The notes: a model not told the origin generated them from the letters alone. A stretch of 48,787 nt of DNA from Pseudomonas sp. C1C7 (GCF_013359595.1 NZ_JABFMP010000041.1:1-48787), one strand, 5' to 3'; counted from the first letter of the stretch, positions 1-8,732 are shown. Program-made: numbers and translations.

Positions 1-595
1 ACATCATGCCGCCCGCCGCCAGCGATGGCGCGATCATCGGGATGGTGATCAGGAAGAACACCTTGAACGGCTTGGCACCCAGATCCATGGCCGCCTCTTC
101 GATGGACAGGTCCAGCTCACGCAGGCGCGCCGACACCACCACCGCCACATAGGCGGCACAGAACGTGGTGTGAGCGATCCAGATGGTCACGATGCCACGC
201 TCCTGCGGCCAGCCGATCATCTGCGCCATGGCCACGAACAGCAGCAACAGCGACAGACCGGTGATCACCTCAGGCATTACCAGCGGCGCGGTGACCAGGC
301 CGCCGAACAGCGTGCGGCCCTTGAAGCGGGTGATGCGGGTCAGGACGAACGCGGCGAGCGTACCCAGTGCCACGGCGGCAATCGCCGTGTAGCAGGCGAT
401 TTCCAGCGAGCGCACCACCGAGCCCATCAGTTGCGTGTTGTCCATCAGGCCGACGTACCACTTGATCGACCAGCCGCCCCATACCGTCACCAGTTTGGAG
501 GCGTTGAACGAGTAGATCACCAGGATCAGCATCGGCAGATAGATGAACAGCAGACCCAGTACCAGCATCAGGCTGGAGAAACGGAAGCGTTTCAT
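1..595 (-). CDS. spuH: Polyamine ABC transporter permease SpuH/PotI, 3' end cut by window
   Basis: Inner-membrane permease of the spermidine/putrescine importer, pairing with SpuG and powered by SpuF. The visible 198 codons begin MKRFRFSSLM, followed by a hydrophobic first helix and further membrane segments. The permease coupling motif of the form EAAMDLGAKPFKVFF lies close to the window edge. The ATG (595-593) overlaps the TGA of spuG as ATGA, so the two are translationally coupled. The C-terminal part lies outside the window. The family call is firm from the sequence and from its place as the last of the binding protein-ATPase-permease-permease series; substrate preference is inferred from the operon. 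Confidence 0.9.
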   Translation of the reverse strand, partial: MKRFRFSSLMLVLGLLFIYLPMLILVIYSFNASKLVTVWGGWSIKWYVGLMDNTQLMGSVVRSLEIACYTAIAAVALGTLAAFVLTRITRFKGRTLFGGLVTAPLVMPEVITGLSLLLLFVAMAQMIGWPQERGIVTIWIAHTTFCAAYVAVVVSARLRELDLSIEEAAMDLGAKPFKVFFLITIPMIAPSLAAGGMM

Positions 596-1512
596 TCTTT
601 ACCCTCCATTTCCTTGGCCTGACTGCGGTTGAACAGGATGATCGGCACGATCAGGATCGCCAGCATCACCACCGCCAGGGCGGACGCCACCGGCCAGTCA
701 CGGTTGTTGAAGAACTCTTGCCAGAGCACTTTACCGATCATCAGGGTTTCCGGACCGCCAAGCAGTTCAGGAATCACGAACTCGCCCACCACCGGGATGA
801 ACACCAGCATGCAGCCGGCGATGATGCCGTTCTTGGACAGCGGCACGGTGATTTTCCAGAAGCTGTTGAAGGTGCTCGAACCCAGGTCCGACGCGGCTTC
901 CAGCAGGCTTGGATCGTGCTTCACCAGGTTGGCGTACAGCGGCAGGATCATGAACGGCAGGTACGAATAGACCACGCCGATATACACCGCCAGGTTGGTG
1001 TTGAGGATCTGCAGCGGTTCGCTGATCAACCCCATGCTCATCAGGAAACCGTTGAGCAGGCCGTTGTTGCTCAGGATGCCCATCCACGCATACACGCGGA
1101 TCAGGATCGCGGTCCAGGTCGGCATCATGATCAGCAGCACCAGCACCGTTTGCAGCTCCTTGCGGGCGCTGGCAATGGCGTAGGCCATCGGATAGCCGAT
1201 CAGCAGGCACAGAAGCGTGCTGAAGAACGCCATCTTCAACGACCCGAGGTACGCGGAGAGGTACAGCTCGTCGTCGCCGAGCATCGCGTAGTTGCCCAGG
1301 TTGAGCAGCACTTGCAGCTTCTGCTCGGCGTAGCTGTAGATCTCGGTGTACGGCGGAATGGCCACGTCGGCTTCGGCGAAGCTGATCTTCAGGACGATGA
1401 AGAACGGCAACATGAAGAACAGGAACAGCCAGATGAAAGGGACCCCGATGACCAGTTGACGGCCACCGGGAATTATTCGATTGAGGCGGCGTTTGAATTT
1501 GCGCATGTTCAT
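592..1512 (-). CDS. spuG: Polyamine ABC transporter permease SpuG/PotH
   Basis: First membrane subunit of the polyamine importer, 306 residues, normal for PotH proteins. It starts MNMRKFKRRL, then has about six hydrophobic segments and the cytoplasmic coupling loop EAASDLGSSTFNSFWKITVP that docks on the ATPase. I chose the ATG at 1512-1510 because it overlaps the spuF stop as ATGA; a longer in-frame extension to 1548 would run back into spuF. The stop in turn overlaps the spuH start. This tight packing indicates one transcript with translational coupling. Function is assigned from family and operon context. Confidence 0.92.
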   Translation of the reverse strand: MNMRKFKRRLNRIIPGGRQLVIGVPFIWLFLFFMLPFFIVLKISFAEADVAIPPYTEIYSYAEQKLQVLLNLGNYAMLGDDELYLSAYLGSLKMAFFSTLLCLLIGYPMAYAIASARKELQTVLVLLIMMPTWTAILIRVYAWMGILSNNGLLNGFLMSMGLISEPLQILNTNLAVYIGVVYSYLPFMILPLYANLVKHDPSLLEAASDLGSSTFNSFWKITVPLSKNGIIAGCMLVFIPVVGEFVIPELLGGPETLMIGKVLWQEFFNNRDWPVASALAVVMLAILIVPIILFNRSQAKEMEGKE

Positions 1513-2651
1513 GAGCGAAGTACCACGCCGCTGTCGTCTTCCCACCATACGTAGACCTGGTCACCCCAGGTCGGACGCGCGCCGCGGCGTTCGGCGTTGG
1601 CGACGAAGGACTGGACGATCTTGCCGCTCGGCAGCTCCACGTAGAACACCGAGTGCCCGCCCAGGTAGGCGATGTCGTGGACCTTGCCGCTGGACCAGTT
1701 GTATTCGCAGGTCGGCATGGTCGGGGTCACCAGCAGCTTTTCCGGACGGATCGCGTAGGTCACGGACTTGTCCTGCACCGAGGTGCTGATGCCGTGGCCG
1801 ACGTAGATCTGGCGATCCAGGTCCTTGCAGGTGATGGTCGCGTGGCCTTCGGCATCCTCGATCACTTCACCGTCGAAGATGTTGACGTTGCCGATGAATT
1901 CGCAGACCAGGCGGCTGGTCGGGGTTTCGTAGATGTCGATCGGGCTGCCGATCTGGGCGATCCAGCCCAGGTGCATGATCGCGATGCGTTCGGCCATGGT
2001 CATGGCCTCTTCCTGGTCGTGGGTCACCATCACGCAGGTCACGCCCACGCGCTCGATGATCTCCACCAGTTCCAGCTGCATCTGCGAGCGCAGCTTCTTG
2101 TCCAGTGCGCCCATCGGCTCATCGAGCAGCAGCAGCTTCGGACGCTTGGCCAGGGAACGGGCCAGGGCCACACGCTGACGCTGACCACCGGACAGTTGAT
2201 GCGGCTTGCGCTTGGCGTACTGGGTCATCTGCACCAGCTTGAGCATGTCGGCCACGCGGGCATCGATCTCGGCGGCCGGCAGCTTGTCCTGCTTGAGGCC
2301 GAAGGCGATGTTCTGCGCCACGGTCATGTGCGGGAACAGCGCGTAGGACTGGAACATCATGTTGATCGGCCGCTCGTAGGGCGGCATGTCGGTGATGTCT
2401 ACGCCGTCGAGGAAGATCCGCCCTTCGGTCGGTCGCTCGAAACCGGCGAGCATGCGCAGCAGGGTGGATTTGCCCGATCCCGAACCGCCGAGCAGGGCGA
2501 AGATCTCGCCCTTCTTGATTTCCAGGGACACATCGTCCACGGCAACCGTCTCGTCGAACTTCTTCGTGACCCGGTCGATTTTGACCAGCACCTGCTTGGG
2601 TGACTGGTCGCCCTCGAGGGCTTTCTTATAGGCGCCGGAGGCAACTGCCAT
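1509..2651 (-). CDS. spuF: Polyamine ABC transporter ATP-binding protein SpuF/PotA
   Basis: Cytoplasmic ATPase that drives the SpuGH permease. The 380-residue protein shows Walker A GGSGSGKST (about 55-63), signature LSGGQRQ (153-159), Walker B LLLLDEP (173-179) and the switch histidine in VTHDQ (H211). A C-terminal TOBE-like regulatory region follows, as in PotA. I chose the ATG at 2651 (MAVASGAYKK), preceded at about 9 bases by GGGAG; the in-frame start 12 codons upstream lacks such a site. It lies 70 bases downstream of spuE and is coupled to spuG. The length and complete motifs suggest a working ATPase. Confidence 0.93.
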   Translation of the reverse strand: MAVASGAYKKALEGDQSPKQVLVKIDRVTKKFDETVAVDDVSLEIKKGEIFALLGGSGSGKSTLLRMLAGFERPTEGRIFLDGVDITDMPPYERPINMMFQSYALFPHMTVAQNIAFGLKQDKLPAAEIDARVADMLKLVQMTQYAKRKPHQLSGGQRQRVALARSLAKRPKLLLLDEPMGALDKKLRSQMQLELVEIIERVGVTCVMVTHDQEEAMTMAERIAIMHLGWIAQIGSPIDIYETPTSRLVCEFIGNVNIFDGEVIEDAEGHATITCKDLDRQIYVGHGISTSVQDKSVTYAIRPEKLLVTPTMPTCEYNWSSGKVHDIAYLGGHSVFYVELPSGKIVQSFVANAERRGARPTWGDQVYVWWEDDSGVVLRS

Positions 2652-2721
2652 TTGCGAAACTCCCAACAAAATTTGAAGTTCGCTCAAGTTGAACGAACCC
2701 TGGATAGTTTGAGCCTTGAAG

Positions 2722-3819
2722 CTATTTACCCGACTTGACCTTGGTCCAGCTGCGGGTCATCAAACGCTGAATGTTCGGTGGCAGCTCGATGGACACGTAG
2801 GTCTTGTCGAGCACCGCCTGGGGTGGATAAACCGATTCGTCGGTGCGAATGGACTGTTCCATCAGTTTGTCCGACGCCGGATTCGGGTTGGCGTAACCGA
2901 CGTAGTCGCTGACCTGGGCGATCACTTCGGGTTTGAGCAAGTAATTGATGAACGCGTGCGCCTGTTTGACGTTGGCCGAGTCCTTCGGAATCGCCAGCAT
3001 GTCGAACCACAGCGCGCCGCCTTCCTTGGGAATCGAGTAGGCGATGTCCACGCCCTTCTTCGCTTCCTCGGCACGGGTCTTGGCCTGGATGAAGTCGCCG
3101 GAGAAACCGACGGCCACGCAGATATCGCCGTTGGCCAGGTCGCCGATGTATTTGGAGGAGTGGAAGTAGGTCACGTAAGGACGAACCGCGAGCAGCTTGG
3201 CTTCGGCCTTCTTGTAGTCTTCGGGCTTGGTGCTGTTGGGGTCCAGGCCCATGTAGTTGAGGACCGTGGGCAGCATTTCATCGGCGGAGTCGAGGAAGGA
3301 CACGCCGCAACTCTGAAGCTTCTTCATGTTCTCAGGTTCGAAGACCACGGCCCAGGAGTCGATCTTGTCGACGCCCAGCACAGCCTTGACCTTCTCGACG
3401 TTGTAGCCGATGCCGTTGGTGCCCCACAGGTACGGCACGGCGTACTGGTTGCCCGGATCGTTCTGCTCAAGACGCTTGAGCAGTACAGGGTCGAGATTCT
3501 TGTAGTTGGGCAGCAGCGACTTGTCGAGCTTCTGGAAAGCCCCGGCCTTGATCTGCTTGCCCAGGAAGTGGTTGGACGGCACGACCACGTCGTAGCCGGT
3601 GCGCCCGGCCAGCAACTTGCCTTCCAGGGTTTCGTTGGAGTCGAACACGTCGTAGACCGGTTTGATGCCGGTCTCTTTCTGGAAGTCCGCCAGGGTGGTC
3701 TCGCCGATGTAATCGGACCAGTTATAAATATGCACGGTACCGGCGGCCTGGACACTGGCGGCTATCGTCAGTCCGGCGCCGAGCAGCATGGCATTGCGCA
3801 ACAAAGAAGAAATAGGCAA
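2722..3819 (-). CDS. spuE: Polyamine-binding periplasmic protein, SpuE-like (probably spermidine)
   Basis: Periplasmic solute-binding protein of the PotF/PotD family, 365 residues. It has a signal peptide of about 25 residues (basic start, hydrophobic core, VQAAG cleavage region), then VHIYNWSDYI and the DSNETLEGKLLAG segment typical of polyamine binders. Trp271 occurs in GALWFDML. From memory of structural work on P. aeruginosa, SpuE uses Trp271 to hold spermidine whereas SpuD has Phe at the matching place; the tandem paralogue here does have Phe. Spermidine preference is therefore likely but inferred. It is the second of two adjacent binding-protein genes and lies next to the ATPase gene. 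Confidence 0.88.
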   Translation of the reverse strand: MPISSLLRNAMLLGAGLTIAASVQAAGTVHIYNWSDYIGETTLADFQKETGIKPVYDVFDSNETLEGKLLAGRTGYDVVVPSNHFLGKQIKAGAFQKLDKSLLPNYKNLDPVLLKRLEQNDPGNQYAVPYLWGTNGIGYNVEKVKAVLGVDKIDSWAVVFEPENMKKLQSCGVSFLDSADEMLPTVLNYMGLDPNSTKPEDYKKAEAKLLAVRPYVTYFHSSKYIGDLANGDICVAVGFSGDFIQAKTRAEEAKKGVDIAYSIPKEGGALWFDMLAIPKDSANVKQAHAFINYLLKPEVIAQVSDYVGYANPNPASDKLMEQSIRTDESVYPPQAVLDKTYVSIELPPNIQRLMTRSWTKVKSGK

Positions 3820-3947
3820 GTGGAGGTCCTCTGAAATGAGTTGGGCCCAAGTTGCCCCGCGTTACATGACAGCCATGACTGTCTGGCAACAAACCGGCGC
3901 GCAACTTACCCTCGAAAAACCGATCCAGCAAACTTTATAAAAAACCC

Positions 3948-4034
3948 TGTAGGAGCGAGCTTGCTCGCGATGTTCGTCAACGATGACACGGGGTGTCTGA
4001 CACCCCATCGCGAGCAAGCTCGCTCCTACACAGG
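3948..4034. repeat. REPIN (inverted REP pair) between spuD and spuE
   Basis: Two inverted copies of a REP half (core GGAGCGAGCTTGCTCGCGAT) face each other across a short spacer that itself folds (GGGGTGTC/GACACCCC). It ends only about 10 bases from the spuD stop, inside the spu operon. Such elements can protect upstream mRNA from 3' exonucleases and change the ratio of neighbouring gene products. The same family recurs near 10236, 10985, 21515, 29149, 36794 and 41404. Confidence 0.85.
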
Positions 4035-4043
4035 GGTTAGCGC

Positions 4044-5156
4044 TTACTTACCGGATTTGATCTTGGTCCAGCTGCGAGTCAGGATCCGCTGGGTCGCCGC
4101 CGGCAGGTCAGCAATCGCGTACAGCTTGGCCAGCACGTCCGCCGGTGGGTAGATGCCCGGGTCGCTGGTGATGTCTTTATCAACCAGTGGCGTGGCGGCA
4201 GCGTTACCGTTCGGGAAGCGTACGGCGTTGGTGATTTCAGCCATGATTTCCGGCTTCTGCAGGAAGGTCATGAACTTGTAGGCGCCTTCGACGTTTTCGG
4301 CATCTTTAGGGATGGCGACCATGTCGTAGAAGCTGCCTGCACCTTCTTTCGGAATGTTGTAGCTGACTTTGACCTTGTCACCGGCTTCGGCAGCGCGGGA
4401 CTTGGCCTGATAGATGTCACCCGAGTAACCGACGGCGACGCAGATGTTGCCGTTGGCGAGGTCCGAGATGTACTTGGAGGAGTGGAAGTAGGCGATCGAA
4501 GGACGGACCTTCATGATCAGCGCTTCAGCCTTGTCGATGTCTTCTTTCTTCTGGCTGTCGGTTGGCAGGCCCAGGTAGTGCAGCGCCACCGGAATCATCT
4601 CGGTTGGCGAGTCCAGCAGGCTGATGCCGCAGGACTTCAGCTTGGCAGCGTTTTCAGGCTTGAAGATCAGGTCCCAGGAATCCACCGGAGCGTCGGCGCC
4701 CAGTGCAGCCTTGACCTTCTCGGCGTTGTAGCCGATGCCGATCGAACCCCACATGTAAGGGAAGGCGTGTTCGTTGCCCGGGTCGCTGACCGATACGGCC
4801 TTGAGCAGATCGGTGTTCAGGTTCTTCCAGTTAGGCAGCTTGGACTTGTCCAGCTTCTGGTAAACGCCGGCCTTGATCTGCTTGGCCAGGAAGTTGTTCG
4901 ACGGTACGACGATGTCGTAGCCGGACTTGCCTGCCAGCAACTTGGCTTCCAGGGTTTCGTTACTGTCGAAGACGTCGTAGACAACTTTGATGCCCGACTC
5001 GTCTTCAAACTTCTTGATGGTGTCCGGAGCGATGTAGTCGGACCAGTTATAGACGTGCAGTACCTTGTCATCTGCCTGGGCCGCACTCGCCATAATGCCC
5101 ATCAGGGACATGGCGAGGAGAGTCTTGCCAGCAAGCTTTTTTCCTAATGCCTTCAT
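4044..5156 (-). CDS. spuD: Polyamine-binding periplasmic protein, SpuD-like (probably putrescine)
   Basis: Periplasmic binding protein of the PotF family, 370 residues, paralogous to the adjacent SpuE-like protein (shared YNWSDYI, DSNETLE, FHSSKYI, IPKEG blocks). The signal peptide runs to about residue 28 (AAQADD). Phe276 in AGSFYDMV replaces the Trp of the paralogue, matching the putrescine-type SpuD pocket as I recall it. I chose the ATG at 5156 (MKALGKKLAG), preceded by GGAG at 9 bases; the in-frame TTG at 5171 would place that site inside the gene. A stem-loop lies upstream and a REPIN immediately downstream. Ligand specificity is inferred. Confidence 0.88.
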   Translation of the reverse strand: MKALGKKLAGKTLLAMSLMGIMASAAQADDKVLHVYNWSDYIAPDTIKKFEDESGIKVVYDVFDSNETLEAKLLAGKSGYDIVVPSNNFLAKQIKAGVYQKLDKSKLPNWKNLNTDLLKAVSVSDPGNEHAFPYMWGSIGIGYNAEKVKAALGADAPVDSWDLIFKPENAAKLKSCGISLLDSPTEMIPVALHYLGLPTDSQKKEDIDKAEALIMKVRPSIAYFHSSKYISDLANGNICVAVGYSGDIYQAKSRAAEAGDKVKVSYNIPKEGAGSFYDMVAIPKDAENVEGAYKFMTFLQKPEIMAEITNAVRFPNGNAAATPLVDKDITSDPGIYPPADVLAKLYAIADLPAATQRILTRSWTKIKSGK

Positions 5157-5248
5157 GCGTTGATGCTCCAAATTTTTTCTTTTTTTGAACCACTTTGTTC
5201 AGCGGCCGAAACCGGACAACTGGAACCGCGGCTAGTCTGGCAAGATCC

Positions 5249-5277
5249 ACGGCGGTCTTTCAAGGAAAGGCCGCCGT
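5249..5277 (-). promoter_or_regulatory. Strong stem-loop in the spuC-spuD intergenic region
   Basis: The arms ACGGCGGTCTTTC and GAAAGGCCGCCGT pair almost perfectly around a 3-base loop. No T-tract follows on the minus strand, so it does not look like an intrinsic terminator. It sits about 50 bases after the spuC stop and about 90 before the spuD start. It could be an mRNA processing or stability element separating enzyme from transporter genes. No function is shown. Confidence 0.5.
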
Positions 5278-5328
5278 TTAAGGATGCCCCGAGCGAAAGT
5301 TTCATGTCTTGCGCTCAGAGCCTAGCAC

Positions 5329-6693
5329 TTAGCCCTGCAAAGCACTCAGGGTCAGGTCCAGGCACTTGCGGGCCTTGGTCACCAGCTCATCGATCTCCGC
5401 AGGGGTGATCACCAGCGGTGGCGCGATGATCATGGTGTCGCCCACGGCGCGCATGATCAGGCCGTTGTCGAAGCAGAACTGGCGGCAGATCATGCCCACA
5501 CCCTTGCCTTCGTAACGCTTGCGCGTGGCCTTGTCCTGCACCAGTTCAATGGCCCCCAACAGGCCCACCCCGCGAACTTCGCCCACCAGCGGGTGATCGT
5601 TCAGTTCACGCAAACGTTTCTGCAAATACGGTGCCGTTTCGCTGTGTACGCGCTCGACAATTTTCTCGTCGCGCATGATGCGGATGTTTTCCAGCGCCAC
5701 CGCTGCCGCCACCGGGTGTCCGGAGTAGGTGAAACCGTGGTTGAAATCGCCGCCTTCGTTGAGCACTGCCACCACTTCATCGCGAACGATCAGGCCACCC
5801 ATCGGGATGTAGCCGGAGGTCAGGCCTTTGGCGATGGTCATCATGTCGGGCTTGAGGTCGTAGAAATCGCTGCCGAACCACTCGCCGGTACGGCCGAAAC
5901 CGCAGATCACTTCGTCCGCCACGAACAGGATGTCGTACTTGGCGAGGATTTCCTTGATGCGCGGCCAGTAGGTCTCTGGCGGAATGATCACGCCGCCGGC
6001 GCCCTGGATCGGCTCGGCAATGAAGGCACCGACGTTGTCGACGCCGACTTCCAGAATTTTCTCTTCCAGCTGGTTGGCCGCCCAGATCCCGAACTCTTCC
6101 GGCGTCATGTCGCCGCCTTCGGTGAACCAGTAAGGCTGGGCAATGTGGACGATGCCCGGGATCGGCAGGTCGCCCTGCTCGTGCATGTAGGTCATGCCGC
6201 CCAGGCTCGCGCCGGCCACGGTGGAACCGTGATAGCCGTTCTTGCGGCTGATGATGACTTTCTTGTTCGGCTGGCCCTTGATCGCCCAGTAGTGGCGAAC
6301 CATGCGCAGCATGGTGTCGTTGCCTTCGGAACCGGAACCGGTGAAGAACACGTGGTTCATGCCTTGCGGCGCGATATCGGCGATGGCCTTGGCCAACTCC
6401 AGCGCTGGCGGGTGAGCGGTCTGGAAGAACAGGTTGTAGTACGGCAGTTCACGCATCTGCTTGTTGGCGGCTTCGGCCAGTTCATCGCGACCGTAACCGA
6501 CTGCCACGCACCACAGGCCGGCCATGCCGTCGAGGATCTTGTTGCCCTCGCTGTCCCACAGGTAAACGCCCTTGGCATTGGTGATGATCCGCGGGCCCTT
6601 CTCTTTCAGCTGCTTGAAATCGCTGAACGGGGCCAGGTGGTGATCGTTGCTCAGGGCCTGCCACTCACGGGTTTGCGGGTTGTTGCTGGTCAT
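5329..6693 (-). CDS. spuC: Putrescine-pyruvate aminotransferase SpuC
   Basis: Class III PLP-dependent aminotransferase, 454 residues, expected to move the amino group of putrescine (or cadaverine) to pyruvate, giving 4-aminobutanal and alanine. Visible marks are the early DGMAGLWC segment, the cofactor site GSGSEGNDT, the DEVICGFGRTG stretch and the PLP lysine in MTIAKGLTSGY. The start MTSNNPQTREW has AGGAG a few bases upstream (minus-strand reading of 6694-6710). It lies between spuB and spuD on the same strand, so uptake and first breakdown step are encoded together. Length and motifs match known SpuC proteins; other omega-amine substrates are possible. Confidence 0.9.
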   Translation of the reverse strand: MTSNNPQTREWQALSNDHHLAPFSDFKQLKEKGPRIITNAKGVYLWDSEGNKILDGMAGLWCVAVGYGRDELAEAANKQMRELPYYNLFFQTAHPPALELAKAIADIAPQGMNHVFFTGSGSEGNDTMLRMVRHYWAIKGQPNKKVIISRKNGYHGSTVAGASLGGMTYMHEQGDLPIPGIVHIAQPYWFTEGGDMTPEEFGIWAANQLEEKILEVGVDNVGAFIAEPIQGAGGVIIPPETYWPRIKEILAKYDILFVADEVICGFGRTGEWFGSDFYDLKPDMMTIAKGLTSGYIPMGGLIVRDEVVAVLNEGGDFNHGFTYSGHPVAAAVALENIRIMRDEKIVERVHSETAPYLQKRLRELNDHPLVGEVRGVGLLGAIELVQDKATRKRYEGKGVGMICRQFCFDNGLIMRAVGDTMIIAPPLVITPAEIDELVTKARKCLDLTLSALQG

Positions 6694-6752
6694 ACGAATC
6701 TCCTAAAAAAATCAGGTGAAGGCGCTGCCCGACAGCGGCAGCGCCCGGCGCA

Positions 6753-8111
6753 TCAGACGGCGAACAGCAGGAATTCCCGCTCCCACGAACTGATGACGCG
6801 CTTGAAGTTTTCATGCTCGGCTCGCTTGACCGCGACGTAGCCAGTGATGAAGTTCTTGCCCAGGTATTTCTCGATGGTCGAGCTGTTTTCCATGCGGTCC
6901 AGCGCGTCTTCGATGGTCAGCGGCAGGCGCAGGTTGCGGCGCTCATAACCGCGGCCCACCACCGGCGCGCTCGGGTTCATGCCTTCGACCATGCCGATGT
7001 AGCCGCACAACAGGCTGGCGGCGATCGCCAGGTACGGGTTGGCATCGGCGCCCGGCAGGCGGTTTTCCACCCGACGGTTCTGTGGCCCGGCATCCGGCAC
7101 CCGCAGGCCCACGGTGCGGTTCTCTTCGCCCCACTCCACGTTCACCGGTGCCGAGGTGTCCGGCAGGAAGCGGCGGAACGAGTTGACGTTGGGCGCGAAC
7201 AGCGGCAACAGCTCGGGGATCAGCTTCTGCAGGCCACCGATGTGGTGCAGGAACAGCTGGCTCATGGTCCCGTCTTCGTTGGAGAAGATGTTCTTGCCGG
7301 TCTCGATGTCGATGATGCTCTGGTGCAGGTGCATGGCGCTGCCCGGCTCGCCGGTCATCGGCTTGGCCATGAAGGTGGCCGCCACGTCATGTTTGAGCGC
7401 GGCCTCGCGCATGGTGCGCTTGAACACCAGGATCTGGTCGGCCAGGGATAGGGCATCGCCGTGACGGAAGTTGATTTCCATCTGCGCCGTGCCGTCCTCG
7501 TGGATCAGCGTGTCGAGGTCCAGTTCCTGCAGTTCACACCAGTCGTAGACGTCTTCGAACAGCGGGTCGAATTCGTTCGCCGCTTCGATGGAGAACGACT
7601 GGCGACCGATTTCCGGACGTCCCGAACGGCCGATCGGCGGCTGCAACGGATAGTCCGGGTCGTCGCTGCGCTTGGTCAGGTAGAACTCCATTTCCGGCGC
7701 CACGATGGGCTGCCAGCCCTTGTCGGCATAGAGTTTGAGGACCTTCTTGAGCACGTTGCGCGGCGACAGCTCGATCGGATTGCCCTGCTTGTCGTAGGTG
7801 TCGTGGATCACCTGGGCGGTCGGCTCGATGGCCCACGGCACGAGGAACACCGCGTTCTGGTCGGGGCGGCAGATCATGTCGATGTCGGCCGGGTCGAGCA
7901 GTTCGTAATAGATGTCGTCTTCGACGTAATCGCCGGTCACCGTCTGCAACAACACGCTCTCGGGCAGACGCATGCCTTTTTCGGCGATGAACTTGTTGGT
8001 CGGCGAGATCTTGCCCCGGGTGATCCCGGTCAAGTCGCCGATCATGCATTCGACTTCTGTGATCTTGTGGCTTTTCAACCAATCGGTGAGCTGGTCGAGG
8101 TTGTTACTCAT
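6753..8111 (-). CDS. spuB: Gamma-glutamylpolyamine synthetase SpuB (glutamine synthetase family)
   Basis: Glutamine-synthetase-fold ligase of 452 residues that should join glutamate to putrescine or a related polyamine using ATP, opening the gamma-glutamyl route. It carries the N-terminal GDLTGITRGK strand region, the catalytic stretch ending GSAMHLHQS and the NRTVGLRVPDAG and ENRLPGADANPYLA blocks. The divergent spuI product is a paralogue. The start MSNNLDQLTDW is preceded by AGAGG. Upstream on the same strand lies only a relic of spuA, the hydrolase that would act later in the same route. The exact polyamine substrate cannot be read from sequence. Confidence 0.88.
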   Translation of the reverse strand: MSNNLDQLTDWLKSHKITEVECMIGDLTGITRGKISPTNKFIAEKGMRLPESVLLQTVTGDYVEDDIYYELLDPADIDMICRPDQNAVFLVPWAIEPTAQVIHDTYDKQGNPIELSPRNVLKKVLKLYADKGWQPIVAPEMEFYLTKRSDDPDYPLQPPIGRSGRPEIGRQSFSIEAANEFDPLFEDVYDWCELQELDLDTLIHEDGTAQMEINFRHGDALSLADQILVFKRTMREAALKHDVAATFMAKPMTGEPGSAMHLHQSIIDIETGKNIFSNEDGTMSQLFLHHIGGLQKLIPELLPLFAPNVNSFRRFLPDTSAPVNVEWGEENRTVGLRVPDAGPQNRRVENRLPGADANPYLAIAASLLCGYIGMVEGMNPSAPVVGRGYERRNLRLPLTIEDALDRMENSSTIEKYLGKNFITGYVAVKRAEHENFKRVISSWEREFLLFAV

Positions 8112-8149
8112 AAATGCCTCTAGGCTTTGAGTTTCCTGGCACGTGGGTG

Positions 8150-8512
8150 TCAGGCGATGTTTGACGCATCGGCGTCGCGTGGAAATATCTGTCTAGCACA
8201 GGCTATCGAATCATTTAAGGACAGCCCAGCAAACTCATGGCGTGCAGAATCGAGAGCGCAACGCTGCACGAAGGCCGCGCCGCCATTGTGAATCGGTTCT
8301 ATATTGAATGGAGTAACCGTAATGGGTGTGCCATCGAGGCCGTCCAGAATAACGGACGGGGATGACCCATTCGCCGGGGAAGCGAGGATTGCCGACAGGC
8401 CCTTGGCCGCCAGGGCCCGGGTGCCGACCAAAAGGTCGCCATGAATGTGATAAGCATGCAGACCGTTCTGCGCAGAGCAGGCGGTGACGCCGATTATCGG
8501 CAGGCGAGACAT
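8150..8512 (-). pseudogene. spuA: Truncated relic of spuA (gamma-glutamyl-GABA hydrolase, class I amidotransferase-like)
   Basis: An open frame of 120 codons begins MSRLPIIGVTACSAQNGLHA and keeps further SpuA/PuuD landmarks: GLHAYH, a GD pair, AAKGL, ILDGLDG and a degraded form of the LTGSPSNVEP block (ITVTPFNIEP). After about residue 95 similarity fades and the frame stops. Intact SpuA is about 250 residues. The nucleophile segment (GICRG) and the His/Glu part of the triad are absent, and only 38 bases separate this stop from spuB, so the missing part is deleted rather than frameshifted. The ATG and a GGGG ribosome site remain, so a short peptide may still be made. Confidence 0.75.
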
Positions 8513-8732
8513 GAAGCACCCCGGTATTATTGCTGTTATGGGTTTGATCCGAGCTTAGCCTTGTTCATTTTTTTACACAACACCCCCGTAAAAAATACAA
8601 CACGGCCCGCTCAAGCCTGCGGGAGCCATAGCGTTCGAGGGAATAAAAACGCCCCAAAGTGCCCCAAAAAAGCCACACGAGCCCTTTAAGAGGGCAAAAA
8701 AGGCCCAGCTTGACTTCGGCATGCCGTTCGGG

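Noticed and set aside
8120..8160. Possible sigma-54 promoter (TGGCACGTGGGTGT, plus strand)
   Set aside because: The -24 half fits but the -12 GC is missing, and the orientation faces no gene.
8680..8702. Hairpin GCCCT/AGGGC near spuI as a terminator
   Set aside because: On the plus strand it is followed by A, not T; on the minus strand the T-run comes before the stem.
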